Shown here in pieces: positions 56,487 through 64,000 of a stretch of DNA of 64,000 nucleotides. This DNA is from Streptomyces sp. CB01881 (lineage in GTDB: Bacteria > Actinomycetota > Actinomycetes > Streptomycetales > Streptomycetaceae): NCBI RefSeq assembly GCF_002953255.1, contig NZ_CP026498.1:5134798-5198797 (forward strand). The letters are read 5' to 3'. The stretch's first letter is position 1. Every line of letters starts with the position of its first letter. The notes below the pieces were generated by a model. It was not told the origin of the DNA. It searched no databases and saw nothing but the letters and a program-made list of their open reading frames with translations. The position numbers were made by a program, and so were the translations under genes.

Positions 56487-57482
56487 CTACGGCGCGGCCT
56501 GTTCCTGACGGCCGATCAGCTCCAGCGAGCGGGCGAGGAGCTCGGCGGGGTCCGCGCCGGCCGGGCGGGAGAGCCAGTGGATCCGGCCGTCGCGGCGGAA
56601 CCAGGACTCCTGACGGCGGGCGAACCGCTTGGTGGCGCGGACGGTTTCGGCCCGAGCCTCGTCCTCGGTGCACTCGCCGGCGAAGTGGTCGAGCACCTGC
56701 TGGTAACCGAGCGCCCGGGAGGCCGTCCGCCCCTCGCGCAGGCCGAGCTTCTCCAGCTCCCGCACCTCGTCCAGGAGCCCGGCCTCCCACATCCGGTCGA
56801 CCCGCAGGGTGATCCGCTCGTCCAGTTCGGGCCGGGGTACGGCGACGCCGATCTGCACCGCGTCGTAGACGGCGGTGTTGCCCGGCAGGTTGGCGGTGAA
56901 CGGCTGCCCGGTGATCTCGATGACCTCCAGCGCCCGGACGATCCGCCGGCCGTTGCTGGTCAGGATCGCCGCGGCGGCGGCCGGGTCCAGCTCCGCCAGC
57001 CGCCGGTGCAGCGCGAACGGGCCGTCCTGGTCGAGTTCGGCCTCCAGCCGGGCCCGTACCGCCGGGTCGGTGCCGGGGAACTCCATCTCGTCGATCGCCG
57101 CCCGGACGTACAGCCCCGAGCCGCCGACCAGGACGGGGGTGCGGCCGGCCGCGAGCAGCCGGTCGATCTCCCCCCGGGCGAGCCGCTGGTACTCGGCGAC
57201 GCTGGCGGCCTCGGTGACGTCCCAGACGTCCATCAGGTGGTGCGGGACGCCGCCGCGCTCGTCGGGCGTGAGCTTCGCGGTGCCGATGTCCATGCCCCGG
57301 TAGAGCTGCATCGAGTCGGTGTTGATCACCTCGCCGCCGAGGCTGCGGGCGATCGCGACGGCCAGGTCAGACTTGCCGGCGGCGGTCGCGCCCACCACGG
57401 AGACGACCCGGGCACGGCCGGCGCGGGGCTGGACGGGACCGAGCTGGACGGGACCGGGCTGGGCGGTACTGGAGCTGCTCAC
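56487..57482 (-). CDS. miaA: tRNA dimethylallyltransferase
   Basis: A 331-aa enzyme adding the isopentenyl group to A37 of tRNAs reading UNN codons. The P-loop GATAAGKSDLAV is at about 31-42, INTDSMQLYRGMDIGTAK follows, and VGGSGLYVRA and ASRALGYQQVL are the tRNA- and substrate-binding blocks. The C-terminal RFARRQESWFRRD is typical. GTG 57482 is the start; residues 1-25 are a PGPVQLGPVQP-like repeat leader without counterpart in most MiaA. MiaB, which acts next on the same base, is encoded 1.3 kb away on the same strand. Confidence 0.95.
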   Translation of the reverse strand: MSSSSTAQPGPVQLGPVQPRAGRARVVSVVGATAAGKSDLAVAIARSLGGEVINTDSMQLYRGMDIGTAKLTPDERGGVPHHLMDVWDVTEAASVAEYQRLARGEIDRLLAAGRTPVLVGGSGLYVRAAIDEMEFPGTDPAVRARLEAELDQDGPFALHRRLAELDPAAAAAILTSNGRRIVRALEVIEITGQPFTANLPGNTAVYDAVQIGVAVPRPELDERITLRVDRMWEAGLLDEVRELEKLGLREGRTASRALGYQQVLDHFAGECTEDEARAETVRATKRFARRQESWFRRDGRIHWLSRPAGADPAELLARSLELIGRQEQAAP

Positions 57483-57639
57483 CGGTCCAGTCTCGCAAAA
57501 CCACCGCCGCGCCGGAGACCTCCCCGCCCGGCCGGTCCCATTGCGCGACCATATGACCGTTTCAGGCAGTATCCCCAGTTGAGAACGGTTCGACCGCGGG
57601 AGACGTTGAGCAGGAGACAGAGAAAAGGGTGAGAACGCC

Positions 57640-57912
57640 ATGGGCCTGATGGACAACCTCAAGGGCAAGGCCGGGGAGCTCAAGGAGAAGGCGAGCGAGC
57701 TGGCCGGCAAGCACAGCGACCAGATCGAGCATGCGGTCGACAAGGCCGGCGGAGCCATCGACAAGGCCACCAAGGGCAAGTACAGCGAGAAGATCGAGCA
57801 CGGCGCCAGCAAGGCCAAGGACGCGGTGGACGACTTCGCCCACAAGCCCAAGGAGCCGGGCGACGGCACCGCTCCGGGCGCCCCCTCCGGCGGTCAGGGC
57901 CCTTCGGCCTGA
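57640..57912 (+). CDS. MT0933-like antitoxin-family protein (orphan)
   Basis: A 90-aa highly charged, Lys/Asp/Glu-rich helical protein beginning MGLMDNLKGKAGELKEKA, with repeated DKAxGAIDKATKGKYSEKIEH-like units and a Gly/Pro tail. This matches the small actinobacterial family annotated after Rv0909 of M. tuberculosis as antitoxin. The usual partner (an Rv0910-type START-fold toxin) is not adjacent on either side, so a role as antitoxin is doubtful; a stress or CsbD-like protein is possible. AAAGGGTGAG lies about 7 nt before the ATG. Confidence 0.8.
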   Translation: MGLMDNLKGKAGELKEKASELAGKHSDQIEHAVDKAGGAIDKATKGKYSEKIEHGASKAKDAVDDFAHKPKEPGDGTAPGAPSGGQGPSA

Positions 57913-57960
57913 GCCCGTCCGTCCGGGCGCCGGCCCCGGCGGCACCCCCGCACCGGCCCC

Positions 57961-58035
57961 CGGGCGGTCGACTCCGGGACGGTCGACTCCGGGACGGTCA
58001 GCTCCCGGACGGTCGACTCCAGGACGGTCAGCTCC
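57961..58035 (-). repeat. Five 15-bp tandem repeats spanning the stop of the 232-aa gene
   Basis: Units of the GGGACGGTCGACTCC type start at 57961, 57976, 57991, 58006 and 58021. The stop codon of the leftward gene (58028-58030) is in the last. A second in-frame stop lies 30 bp on, at 57998. Confidence 0.85.
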
Positions 58036-58726
58036 AGGACGCCACGACGTACCCGACCCCGTACGGCGCGTCCTGGTATCCCAGCCGCGCGGTGAGGCCG
58101 GCGCCCTGCGCGGCGCCGGCCAGCACCTGCCAGGGGGCGCGGCCCTCGGCCTTCAGCTCGGCGGCCAGGCCCGCGTCCAGGGCCGCCAGCGCGTCCAGGT
58201 CCGCCGAGCCCAGCGCGTCGGCGAGCGCCGCGTCGAAGCCCTCGGCCCGCTCGTCCAGGTAGCCCGGCGCCTTCACCGAGCGGCAGGCGCTGCCGTCGCC
58301 CATCACCAGCAGCCCGACCCGGCCGGCCAGCTGGGCCAGGCCCTGGCCCAGGCCCAGCATCCGGTCGGCGGGCGCGTCGGCGGGCACCGAGCAGGCGTGC
58401 GCCGGCAGGGTCGCCCCGGCCCGCTCCAGCAGCCAGGCGCCGACGGTCAGCGAGGGCGCCAGCTCGGGGCCCTCGACCCGGCCGGCCGGCAGCTTCACGA
58501 CCAGCGGCACGCCGTAGCGGTGGAAGGAGCCGGCCCCGCCCTCGGTCCACACCTCGGCGTCGGGCCCGGTGCCGACGACCACGACCAGCTCCGGCCCGGC
58601 CGCGAGCAGCGCGGCCAGCGCCTCGTCACAGGCCGCGCGCAGCGGCTCCAGCTCGGCGGCGGCCCCGGCGGCGACCTCCGGGACGAGCAGCGGCGGGCAG
58701 GGGCAGACGGCGGCGGCAACCAGCAT
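58028..58726 (-). CDS. Class III extradiol dioxygenase-like hypothetical
   Basis: A 232-aa cytoplasmic protein. The opening VAAAVCPCPPLLVPEV, then AGPELVVVVGTGPD, the Ser-rich SVPAD region and LLVMGDGSACRS, follow the layout of LigB-like (class III extradiol dioxygenase superfamily) proteins. Yet the metal-binding His residues of true dioxygenases are not obvious, so catalysis is uncertain. Streptomycetes keep a gene of this type next to miaB. ATG 58726 is preferred over the in-frame GTG at 58735; neither has a clear ribosome-binding site. It lies 75 bp downstream of miaB beyond a terminator. Confidence 0.65.
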   Translation of the reverse strand: MLVAAAVCPCPPLLVPEVAAGAAAELEPLRAACDEALAALLAAGPELVVVVGTGPDAEVWTEGGAGSFHRYGVPLVVKLPAGRVEGPELAPSLTVGAWLLERAGATLPAHACSVPADAPADRMLGLGQGLAQLAGRVGLLVMGDGSACRSVKAPGYLDERAEGFDAALADALGSADLDALAALDAGLAAELKAEGRAPWQVLAGAAQGAGLTARLGYQDAPYGVGYVVASWS

Positions 58727-58752
58727 GCGGATCACTCTAACGAAGAACGAAA

Positions 58753-58787
58753 GCGGCCCGGCGGGATCGGGGATCCCGCCGGGCCGC
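58753..58787 (-). terminator. miaB terminator
   Basis: A perfect 16-bp stem (58753-58768 with 58772-58787), 3-nt loop, followed on the minus strand by TTTCGTTCTTCG. It lies 14 bp beyond the miaB stop. Confidence 0.85.
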
Positions 58788-58801
58788 CGTGCGCAGAGCG
58801 G

Positions 58802-60304
58802 TCAGTCGCCGCAGCAGCCGCCTGCCGGGGCCGCCAGGGGCAGCGCCGCCGGGACGCCCACGGTCGGCAGGCCGAGCATCACGCCCGTCGGGGCGGGGGC
58901 GGCGGGCTTGGCCTGGCGCTTCTCCCAGGCGTCACCGGCCCGGGTGCGGCGCACGGCGAGCGTCGGGCCCTCGGCCAGCAGGTGGTGCGGGGCGGCGTAG
59001 GTGATCTCCACCGTGACCATGTCGCCGGGGCGGACCGGCTCCGACGGACGTGTGAAGTGGACCAGCCGGTTGTCGGGGGCGCGGCCGGAGAGCCGGTCGG
59101 TCTTGTCGTCCTTCTTGCCCTCGCCCTCCGCGACCAGGATCTCCAGGGTGCGGCCGACCTGCTTCTTGTTCTCCTCCCAGGAGATCTCCTCCTGGAGCGC
59201 GATCAGCCGGTCGTAGCGGGCCTGCACGACCGCCTTCGGCACCTGGTCCTCCATCTCGGCGGCCGGGGTGCCCGGGCGCTTGGAGTACTGGAAGGTGAAG
59301 GCGTTGGTGAAGCGGGCCTCGCGGACCGTGTGCATGGTCTGCTCGAAGTCCTCCTCGGTCTCGCCGGGGAAGCCCACGATGATGTCGGTGGAGATGGCCG
59401 CGTCCGGCATGGCCTCGCGCACCTTCCGGATGATGCCGAGGAAGCGCTCCTGCCGGTACGAGCGGCGCATCGCCTTGAGCACGGTGTCCGAGCCGGACTG
59501 CAGCGGCATGTGCAGCTGGTGCATCACGTTCGGGGTCTCGGCCATCGCGGCGATCACGTCGTCGGTGAAGTCGCGCGGGTGCGGCGAGGTGAAGCGGATC
59601 CGCTCCAGGCCCTCGATCTGCCCGGCGGCGCGCAGCAGCTTGGAGAAGGCCTCGCGGTCGCCCAGGTCGGAGCCGTAGGCGTTGACGTTCTGGCCGAGCA
59701 GGGTGACCTCGATGACGCCCTCGTCGACCAGCGCCTCGATCTCGGCGAGGACGTCGCCGGGGCGGCGGTCCTCCTCCTTGCCGCGCAGCGCGGGGACGAT
59801 GCAGAAGGTGCAGGTGTTGTTGCAGCCGACCGAGATGGCCACCCACGCGGCGTACGCGGACTCGCGGCGGGTGGGCAGGGTGGAGGGGAAGGTCTCCAGC
59901 GACTCCAGGATCTCGACCTGGGCCTTGCGCTCGACCGCGGCGCGCTCCAGCAGCGCGGGCAGGTGCCCGATGTTGTGCGTGCCGAACACCACGTCGACCC
60001 ACGGGGCCTTGGTGACGATGGTGTCGCGGTCCTTCTGGGCCAGGCAGCCGCCGACGGCGATCTGCATGCCCTTGTGGCGGCTCTTGACCGGCGCGAGCTG
60101 CCCGAGGTTGCCGTACAGCTTGTTGTCGGCGTTCTCACGCACCGCGCAGGTGTTGAACACGACCAGGTCCGGGTCGCCGTCCTGCCCGGCCTTCACGTAT
60201 CCGGCGTCCTCCAGCAGGCCCGACAGCCGCTCGGAGTCGTGGACGTTCATCTGACAGCCGTAGGTAACGACCTTGTAGCTCTTCAATCCGCTCTCACCGC
60301 TCAC
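58802..60304 (-). CDS. miaB: tRNA-2-methylthio-N6-dimethylallyladenosine synthase
   Basis: A 500-aa radical SAM methylthiotransferase acting on i6A37 made by MiaA. The N-terminal UPF0004 domain has cysteines in [20 protein letters not shown] and GGCLAQ for the auxiliary cluster. The radical SAM CxxxCxxC is [11 protein letters not shown] (about 160). A TRAM domain ([19 protein letters not shown] to [12 protein letters not shown]) follows at about 380-440. The end is an Ala/Pro-rich tail with GGCCGD. GTG 60304 lacks a strong ribosome-binding site but gives the family-typical start. It is divergent from the TAXI gene. Confidence 0.96.
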   Translation of the reverse strand: MSGESGLKSYKVVTYGCQMNVHDSERLSGLLEDAGYVKAGQDGDPDLVVFNTCAVRENADNKLYGNLGQLAPVKSRHKGMQIAVGGCLAQKDRDTIVTKAPWVDVVFGTHNIGHLPALLERAAVERKAQVEILESLETFPSTLPTRRESAYAAWVAISVGCNNTCTFCIVPALRGKEEDRRPGDVLAEIEALVDEGVIEVTLLGQNVNAYGSDLGDREAFSKLLRAAGQIEGLERIRFTSPHPRDFTDDVIAAMAETPNVMHQLHMPLQSGSDTVLKAMRRSYRQERFLGIIRKVREAMPDAAISTDIIVGFPGETEEDFEQTMHTVREARFTNAFTFQYSKRPGTPAAEMEDQVPKAVVQARYDRLIALQEEISWEENKKQVGRTLEILVAEGEGKKDDKTDRLSGRAPDNRLVHFTRPSEPVRPGDMVTVEITYAAPHHLLAEGPTLAVRRTRAGDAWEKRQAKPAAPAPTGVMLGLPTVGVPAALPLAAPAGGCCGD

Positions 60305-60420
60305 CAGACCAGGGTACGGGCAGCCGCGAAGCGCTTTTCCCCCACCGGTCCCCACCCGTCCCGGCCGCCGCCGCCCGTCGGCCACTCCCGTTCGGTGCGC
60401 GCGCCTGGCACTATCCCTCC

Positions 60421-61440
60421 ATGGCCCCCAGTTCCGCGCCCCGACCCGGCGCCGCCCTCCGCGCGGCGCTGTGCAGCCCGCTCTGGCGGGCTGTGCTGGC
60501 CCTGGTGCTGGTGGCGGCGGCCCTCGGCGGCTGGTGGCTCTCGGCCGGCCGTTCCCCGGACTACCCGCGAGGGCCGGTGGGCTTCGCGACCGGCGTCCGG
60601 GGCGGGGTGTACGACCGGTACGGGCAGCTGTTGGAGACCCATGTCGCCAAGGCGATGCCCGGGGTGCAGCTGAAACTGGACAACTCGGAGGGCTCGATCG
60701 ACAACCTGGCCCGGGTGACCGGCGGCCAGGACGACTTCGCGATCGCCACCGCCGACGCCGTCGCCCAGTACTCCGGGCCCGGCAAGGACCGGCTGCGGGC
60801 GATCGCCCGGCTCTACGACGACTACCTCCAGCTGATCGTGCCCGCCTCCTCCCCGGTGCACCGGACGGCCGACCTGAAGGGCCTGCGGGTCGGCGTCGGC
60901 CAGCAGCTGTCCGGGGTGAACCTGGTGACCCGGCGGCTGCTCGCCTCGGCCGGGCTCGACCCCGACCACGACATCCGGCCGGCCATGCTCGGCGTCGGCG
61001 ACGCCGCCGAGAAGCTGCGCGAGGGCGGGCTGGACGCCTTCTTCTGGTCCGGCGGGCTGCCGACCGGCGCGCTCACCAGCCTCTCCGAACGCTTCCCCAT
61101 CAGGATCGTGCCGCTCGGCGACCTCGCCGAGGCCGTCCACCGGGTCGAGGGCGGCGGCACCGACGCCTACCGGGCGGCCATCATGCCCAAGGGCACCTAC
61201 CCGAACGCGCAGCCCGAGGACGCCGTCGCCACGGTGGCCGTGCCCAACCTGCTGATCACCCGGGACGACGTGGACATCGACCTGGTCCAGGGCATGACCC
61301 GGGCGGTGATAGACAGCCGCGACCAGATCGGTTCCGAGGTGCACGCCGCCCAGCTGGTCGACCTGCGCACCGCCGTCTACACCACCCCGCTCCCGCTGCA
61401 CGAGGGCGCGGCACGCTACTACCGCTCGGTGAAGCCCTGA
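60421..61440 (+). CDS. TAXI-family solute-binding protein
   Basis: A 339-aa extracytoplasmic binding protein of the TRAP-associated TAXI family, anchored by an N-terminal helix (about 20-42). Family blocks are [56 protein letters not shown] and a [12 protein letters not shown] region. No TRAP membrane subunits are nearby; in actinobacteria such proteins often stand next to a sensor kinase, as here with the convergent kinase 120 bp away, and may act as its sensor partner. That role is inferred. The start is ATG 60421 with a weak ribosome-binding site. Confidence 0.85.
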   Translation: MAPSSAPRPGAALRAALCSPLWRAVLALVLVAAALGGWWLSAGRSPDYPRGPVGFATGVRGGVYDRYGQLLETHVAKAMPGVQLKLDNSEGSIDNLARVTGGQDDFAIATADAVAQYSGPGKDRLRAIARLYDDYLQLIVPASSPVHRTADLKGLRVGVGQQLSGVNLVTRRLLASAGLDPDHDIRPAMLGVGDAAEKLREGGLDAFFWSGGLPTGALTSLSERFPIRIVPLGDLAEAVHRVEGGGTDAYRAAIMPKGTYPNAQPEDAVATVAVPNLLITRDDVDIDLVQGMTRAVIDSRDQIGSEVHAAQLVDLRTAVYTTPLPLHEGAARYYRSVKP

Positions 61441-61480
61441 ATCCCTGAAGCCCCCCGCGCATCCCTGAAGCCCCCCGCGC
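61441..61480 (+). repeat. Two 20-bp repeats after the TAXI gene
   Basis: ATCCCTGAAGCCCCCCGCGC occurs twice in tandem, directly after the stop codon, and resembles the gene's last codons (GAAGCCCTGA). The 20-bp period is not a codon multiple. Confidence 0.8.
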
Positions 61481-61560
61481 CGATGGGGCCCCGGCGCCGC
61501 CGTACCCCCGCACCGCCGTACCCCGGCGCCGCCGGGCAGGCGGGAGGCCGGGGACAGGGG

Positions 61561-63003
61561 CTAGTCGCGGCCCTTCTTCTCCGCCCGCGGCACCGCCAGG
61601 GTCACCGCGAGCCCGGTCGGCTGCACCGGGGCGAAGGCGAGCGAGCCGCCGCCGGCCTGGAGCAGGGTGCGGGCGATGGAGAGCCCGAGGCCGGAGCCGT
61701 CCACGTTCTGGTGCCGCGTGCTGCGCCAGAACCGGTCGCCGGCCCGGACCAGCTCCTCCTCGGTGAGGCCGGGCCCGGCGTCGGAGACGGTCACCGCGAC
61801 CTCGCTGCGCCGCACGGCGACCAGCACCCGCACCCGGCTGCCGGCCGGGCCGAACTTGAGCGCGTTGTCGATCACCGCGTCCAGCGCGCTGCCGAAGCCG
61901 ATCGGGTCGGCCATGCCGAGCGCCAGCGCCGGGCCCTCCCAGCCGAGCTCGATCCCGCGCTGACCGGCCACCGGCCGCCAGGCGTCCGCCCGGGCCAGGG
62001 TGAGCGCGGCCAGGTCGGTCGGCTCGGTCTCCGGGCGGGCGTGTTCGGCGGTGGCCAGCCCGAGCAGGTCGTCCAGCACCCGGGCGAGCCGGACGCCCTC
62101 CTCGCGGACCCCGCCGAGCTCCTCGTCGTGGCCCTCGGGCAGCTCCAGACCCAGCACCTCGACCCGCAGCATCAGCGCCGCCAGCGGGTTGCGCAGCTGG
62201 TGCGAGGCGTCCGCGACGAAGGCCTTCTGCTGGTCCAGGGCGAGCACCACGTGGTCCGCCATCTCGTTGAACGAGTGGGCCAGGCGCTGGAGTTCGGGCG
62301 GGCCGCCGCCGGGTGCCACCCGGGCGTTCATCCGGCCGGTGGCGATGTCGTGGGTGGCCCGGTCGAGCGTCCTGACCGGGCGCAGCACCCATTCGGTGAG
62401 CCGGGCGGCGAGCAGCACCGCGACGATCATGGCGGCCGCCTCGCCGGCTCCGATCACCAGCCAGCGGTGCAGCATCCGGGTGCGCAGCGCGCCGGTCGGG
62501 GACTCGCTGAGCACCACCGCCACCACGTCGCCGTCCCGGACCACCGGCGTGGCGATGGTCAGCGTCCGGTCGGAGGTCCACGGCCAGACCTGCGGCGGAT
62601 TGTGGCTGCGCCGCCCGTCCAGCGCCTCCTGGAAGGCCTGCGCTCCCCAGCCGCCGACCGGCACCCGCCAGTCGGCCGGGGCGGTGGCGATCGGGACGCC
62701 GTCGCGCTGGAAGATGCCGAGCCGGACGCCGTACAGGTCGTGGTAGCGGGCCACCTCGGCGTCCAGTGCGCGGCGCCGGCTGAGGTCGCCGGGTGCCGGC
62801 TCGAGGTCCCCCTTGAGGGCGGAGTCCAGGGCGGAGACGCCCGAGGTGGGCAGGTCCTGGGCGAACCGGGCCGCGTCGTCGAGCCGGTCGACCACCACCC
62901 GGCTCTGCTCGGCGGCCGCGACCGCCGCGGCGAGCGGCAGCCCGAGGGCGGCCAGGACGCAGAGCATCAGCGCGAGCAGGATGCCGAGGAGGCGGGTACG
63001 CAC
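61561..63003 (-). CDS. Two-component sensor histidine kinase
   Basis: A 480-aa membrane kinase. The first transmembrane helix is at about 5-28, an extracytoplasmic sensor region at about 30-175, the second helix at about 183-205, and HAMP at about 205-258. HisKA has FVADASHQLRNPLAAL with the phospho-His (about 270). HATPase has VIDNALKFGP, VSDAGPGL and DGSGLGLSIAR. GTG 63003 begins 7 bp after the response-regulator stop, so they form one operon. The adjacent TAXI binding protein is a candidate ligand-binding partner. Confidence 0.93.
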   Translation of the reverse strand: MRTRLLGILLALMLCVLAALGLPLAAAVAAAEQSRVVVDRLDDAARFAQDLPTSGVSALDSALKGDLEPAPGDLSRRRALDAEVARYHDLYGVRLGIFQRDGVPIATAPADWRVPVGGWGAQAFQEALDGRRSHNPPQVWPWTSDRTLTIATPVVRDGDVVAVVLSESPTGALRTRMLHRWLVIGAGEAAAMIVAVLLAARLTEWVLRPVRTLDRATHDIATGRMNARVAPGGGPPELQRLAHSFNEMADHVVLALDQQKAFVADASHQLRNPLAALMLRVEVLGLELPEGHDEELGGVREEGVRLARVLDDLLGLATAEHARPETEPTDLAALTLARADAWRPVAGQRGIELGWEGPALALGMADPIGFGSALDAVIDNALKFGPAGSRVRVLVAVRRSEVAVTVSDAGPGLTEEELVRAGDRFWRSTRHQNVDGSGLGLSIARTLLQAGGGSLAFAPVQPTGLAVTLAVPRAEKKGRD

Positions 63004-63010
63004 GTTACGG

Positions 63011-63763
63011 TCAGCGCTCCGCGCGGGCCTGGGGGGCGTCCGCGGCGGCGGCCGGGCACTCGGGGATCAGGCGGTAGCCGACGCCCCGGACGGCCTCGAC
63101 CAGGCCGGGCAGGGCGAGCTTGGTGCGCAGCGAGCCGATGTGCACCTCCAGGGTGCGGCCGTTGCCCTCCCAGCCGCTGCGCCAGACCTCGCTGAAGATC
63201 TGCTCGCGGCGGTAGACCACGCCGGGGCTCTGCGCAAGCAGCGCCAGCAGGTCGAACTCCTTGCGGGTGAGCGGGACGTCCCGGCCGTCGACGCTGACGC
63301 GCCGGCGTTCGCGGTCGATCGTGATGCCGCGCGACTCCAGCGGCCCCCGCTGCTGCGGCACGGTGTCGGGCGTGGGCACCGCGACGGCGGCGGGCGCGGC
63401 GCCGCGCCGGGCCACGGCGTGGATCCGGGCGAGCAGTTCGCCCATGTCGTAGGGCTTGGTGACGTAGTCGTCGGCGCCGAGGTTGAGCCCGTGGATCCGG
63501 GAGCGGATGTCGGCGCGCGCGGTCACCATGATCACCGGTACGCCGCTGCCGGCCCGGATCCGGCTGCAGACCTCGAAGCCGTCGCGGTCGGGCAGTCCGA
63601 GGTCGAGCAGGACCACCCGGTACGGCTCGTTGCCGTCCGGCACCAGCGCGTCGAGCGCCTCGTGCCCGCTACGGGCGTGCCTGACCTGGAAGCCGTGGCG
63701 TCCCAGCACCGCGACCAGCGCGGCGGCCACGCGTTCGTCGTCCTCGACGAGCAGTAGTCGCAT
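63011..63763 (-). CDS. OmpR-family response regulator
   Basis: A 250-aa DNA-binding regulator. The receiver domain (1-120) has acidic VEDDERVAAAL, phospho-acceptor Asp in LLDLGLPDRDGFEV (about 54), Thr in MVTAR and Lys in DDYVTKPY. The OmpR winged helix is at about 150-235 (LTRKEFDLLALLAQ, LEVHIGSLRTKL, VRGVGYRL). ATG 63763 has GAGAGGAGGA about 5 nt upstream. It is the first gene of the operon with the kinase. Confidence 0.95.
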   Translation of the reverse strand: MRLLLVEDDERVAAALVAVLGRHGFQVRHARSGHEALDALVPDGNEPYRVVLLDLGLPDRDGFEVCSRIRAGSGVPVIMVTARADIRSRIHGLNLGADDYVTKPYDMGELLARIHAVARRGAAPAAVAVPTPDTVPQQRGPLESRGITIDRERRRVSVDGRDVPLTRKEFDLLALLAQSPGVVYRREQIFSEVWRSGWEGNGRTLEVHIGSLRTKLALPGLVEAVRGVGYRLIPECPAAAADAPQARAER

Positions 63764-64000
63764 CGTTCCTCCTCTCCCCGACGTTCCCCGGGGTGTTGCG
63801 TGATGTTCGCGGGCCCCGCCGGGCAGGTCCCGGTTCTGCGCAGTATGGGCCAGCCGGGCGCCGGACGCCAGGCTCGGCCACGCCCCGGAACCCCGCGGGA
63901 CGCCGCGCGGCGGGGCGGATGCCCGCTGTGACCGTGCCCTCGGCGGGGCCTCGTGAACACGCCGCGCGCGGCGTGTGGCCGGATCGTGATCCTCAAGTTC
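63764..64000. other. Region upstream of the response regulator; no gene recognised
   Basis: This holds the presumed promoter of the leftward two-component operon. I see no clear -35/-10 and no supportable coding sequence before the window ends. Confidence 0.35.

Noticed and set aside
57562..57945. Leu-rich minus-strand open frame opposite the 90-aa gene
   Set aside because: It is the exact complement of the Lys-rich plus-strand protein, which has a family match and a ribosome-binding site; its Leu/Val richness follows from complementing Lys/Asp/Glu codons.

Overview
The window is high-GC actinobacterial chromosome. Codons are strongly G/C-ending, GTG and TTG starts are frequent, and the gene content is that of Streptomycetaceae: an AdoCbl-dependent nrdJ next to nrdR and lexA, a conservon (cvnABCD plus P450s), DUF4192 and DUF4173 proteins, and a DUF742 protein. 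From memory, the order lexA, nrdR, nrdJ, dinG and then hflX, rshA, dapF, miaA, miaB resembles one conserved Streptomyces core region. Kitasatospora or a close relative is my best guess, but sequence reading alone cannot fix the genus.

Layout. 0-5.5 kb: a GntR/FadR regulator, an ABC ATPase/permease pair whose ATPase has lost key residues, and a Nudix/NrtR-type protein with a palindromic operator over its start. 5.5-17 kb: a glycogen-debranching-type protein, an S33 peptidase, a DUF4192 protein, a RecQ-like helicase with a phosphoribosyltransferase-like tail, two conserved hypotheticals and RNase HII. 17-22 kb: a divergent TetR/MFS efflux pair with two palindromic operators, then a DUF4173 membrane protein. 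22-27.5 kb: a sugar ABC importer (lipoprotein and two permeases, no ATPase) followed by a secreted deacetylase-like protein; the last permease and the secreted protein are both frameshifted. 27.9-33.5 kb: an overlapping conservon operon cvnABCD plus two P450s, one lacking the ExxR motif. 33.7-34.6 kb: a Clp-N protein and small HTH regulator with a probable leaderless, operator-covered promoter. 34.7-41.9 kb: nrdR-nrdJ, lexA and dinG, with recognisable NrdR and LexA boxes. 41.9-47.7 kb: an iron-box-controlled, aerobactin-type NRPS-independent siderophore operon. 47.9-50.3 kb: two tandem paralogous lipoprotein serine proteases. 50.4-63.8 kb: hflX, a RelA/SpoT homologue, dapF, miaA, miaB, a TAXI-type binding protein and an OmpR-type two-component system.

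An unusual recurring pattern is that at least five genes (MFS, DUF4173, dinG, dapF, and the gene ending at 58028) are followed by short tandem repeats that include or continue the last codons and the stop codon. Their periods are mostly multiples of three (27, 18, 18, 18 and 15 bp). A sixth gene (TAXI) has a 20-bp pair. Nothing in the window looks like a phage, IS element, CRISPR array, rRNA or tRNA.
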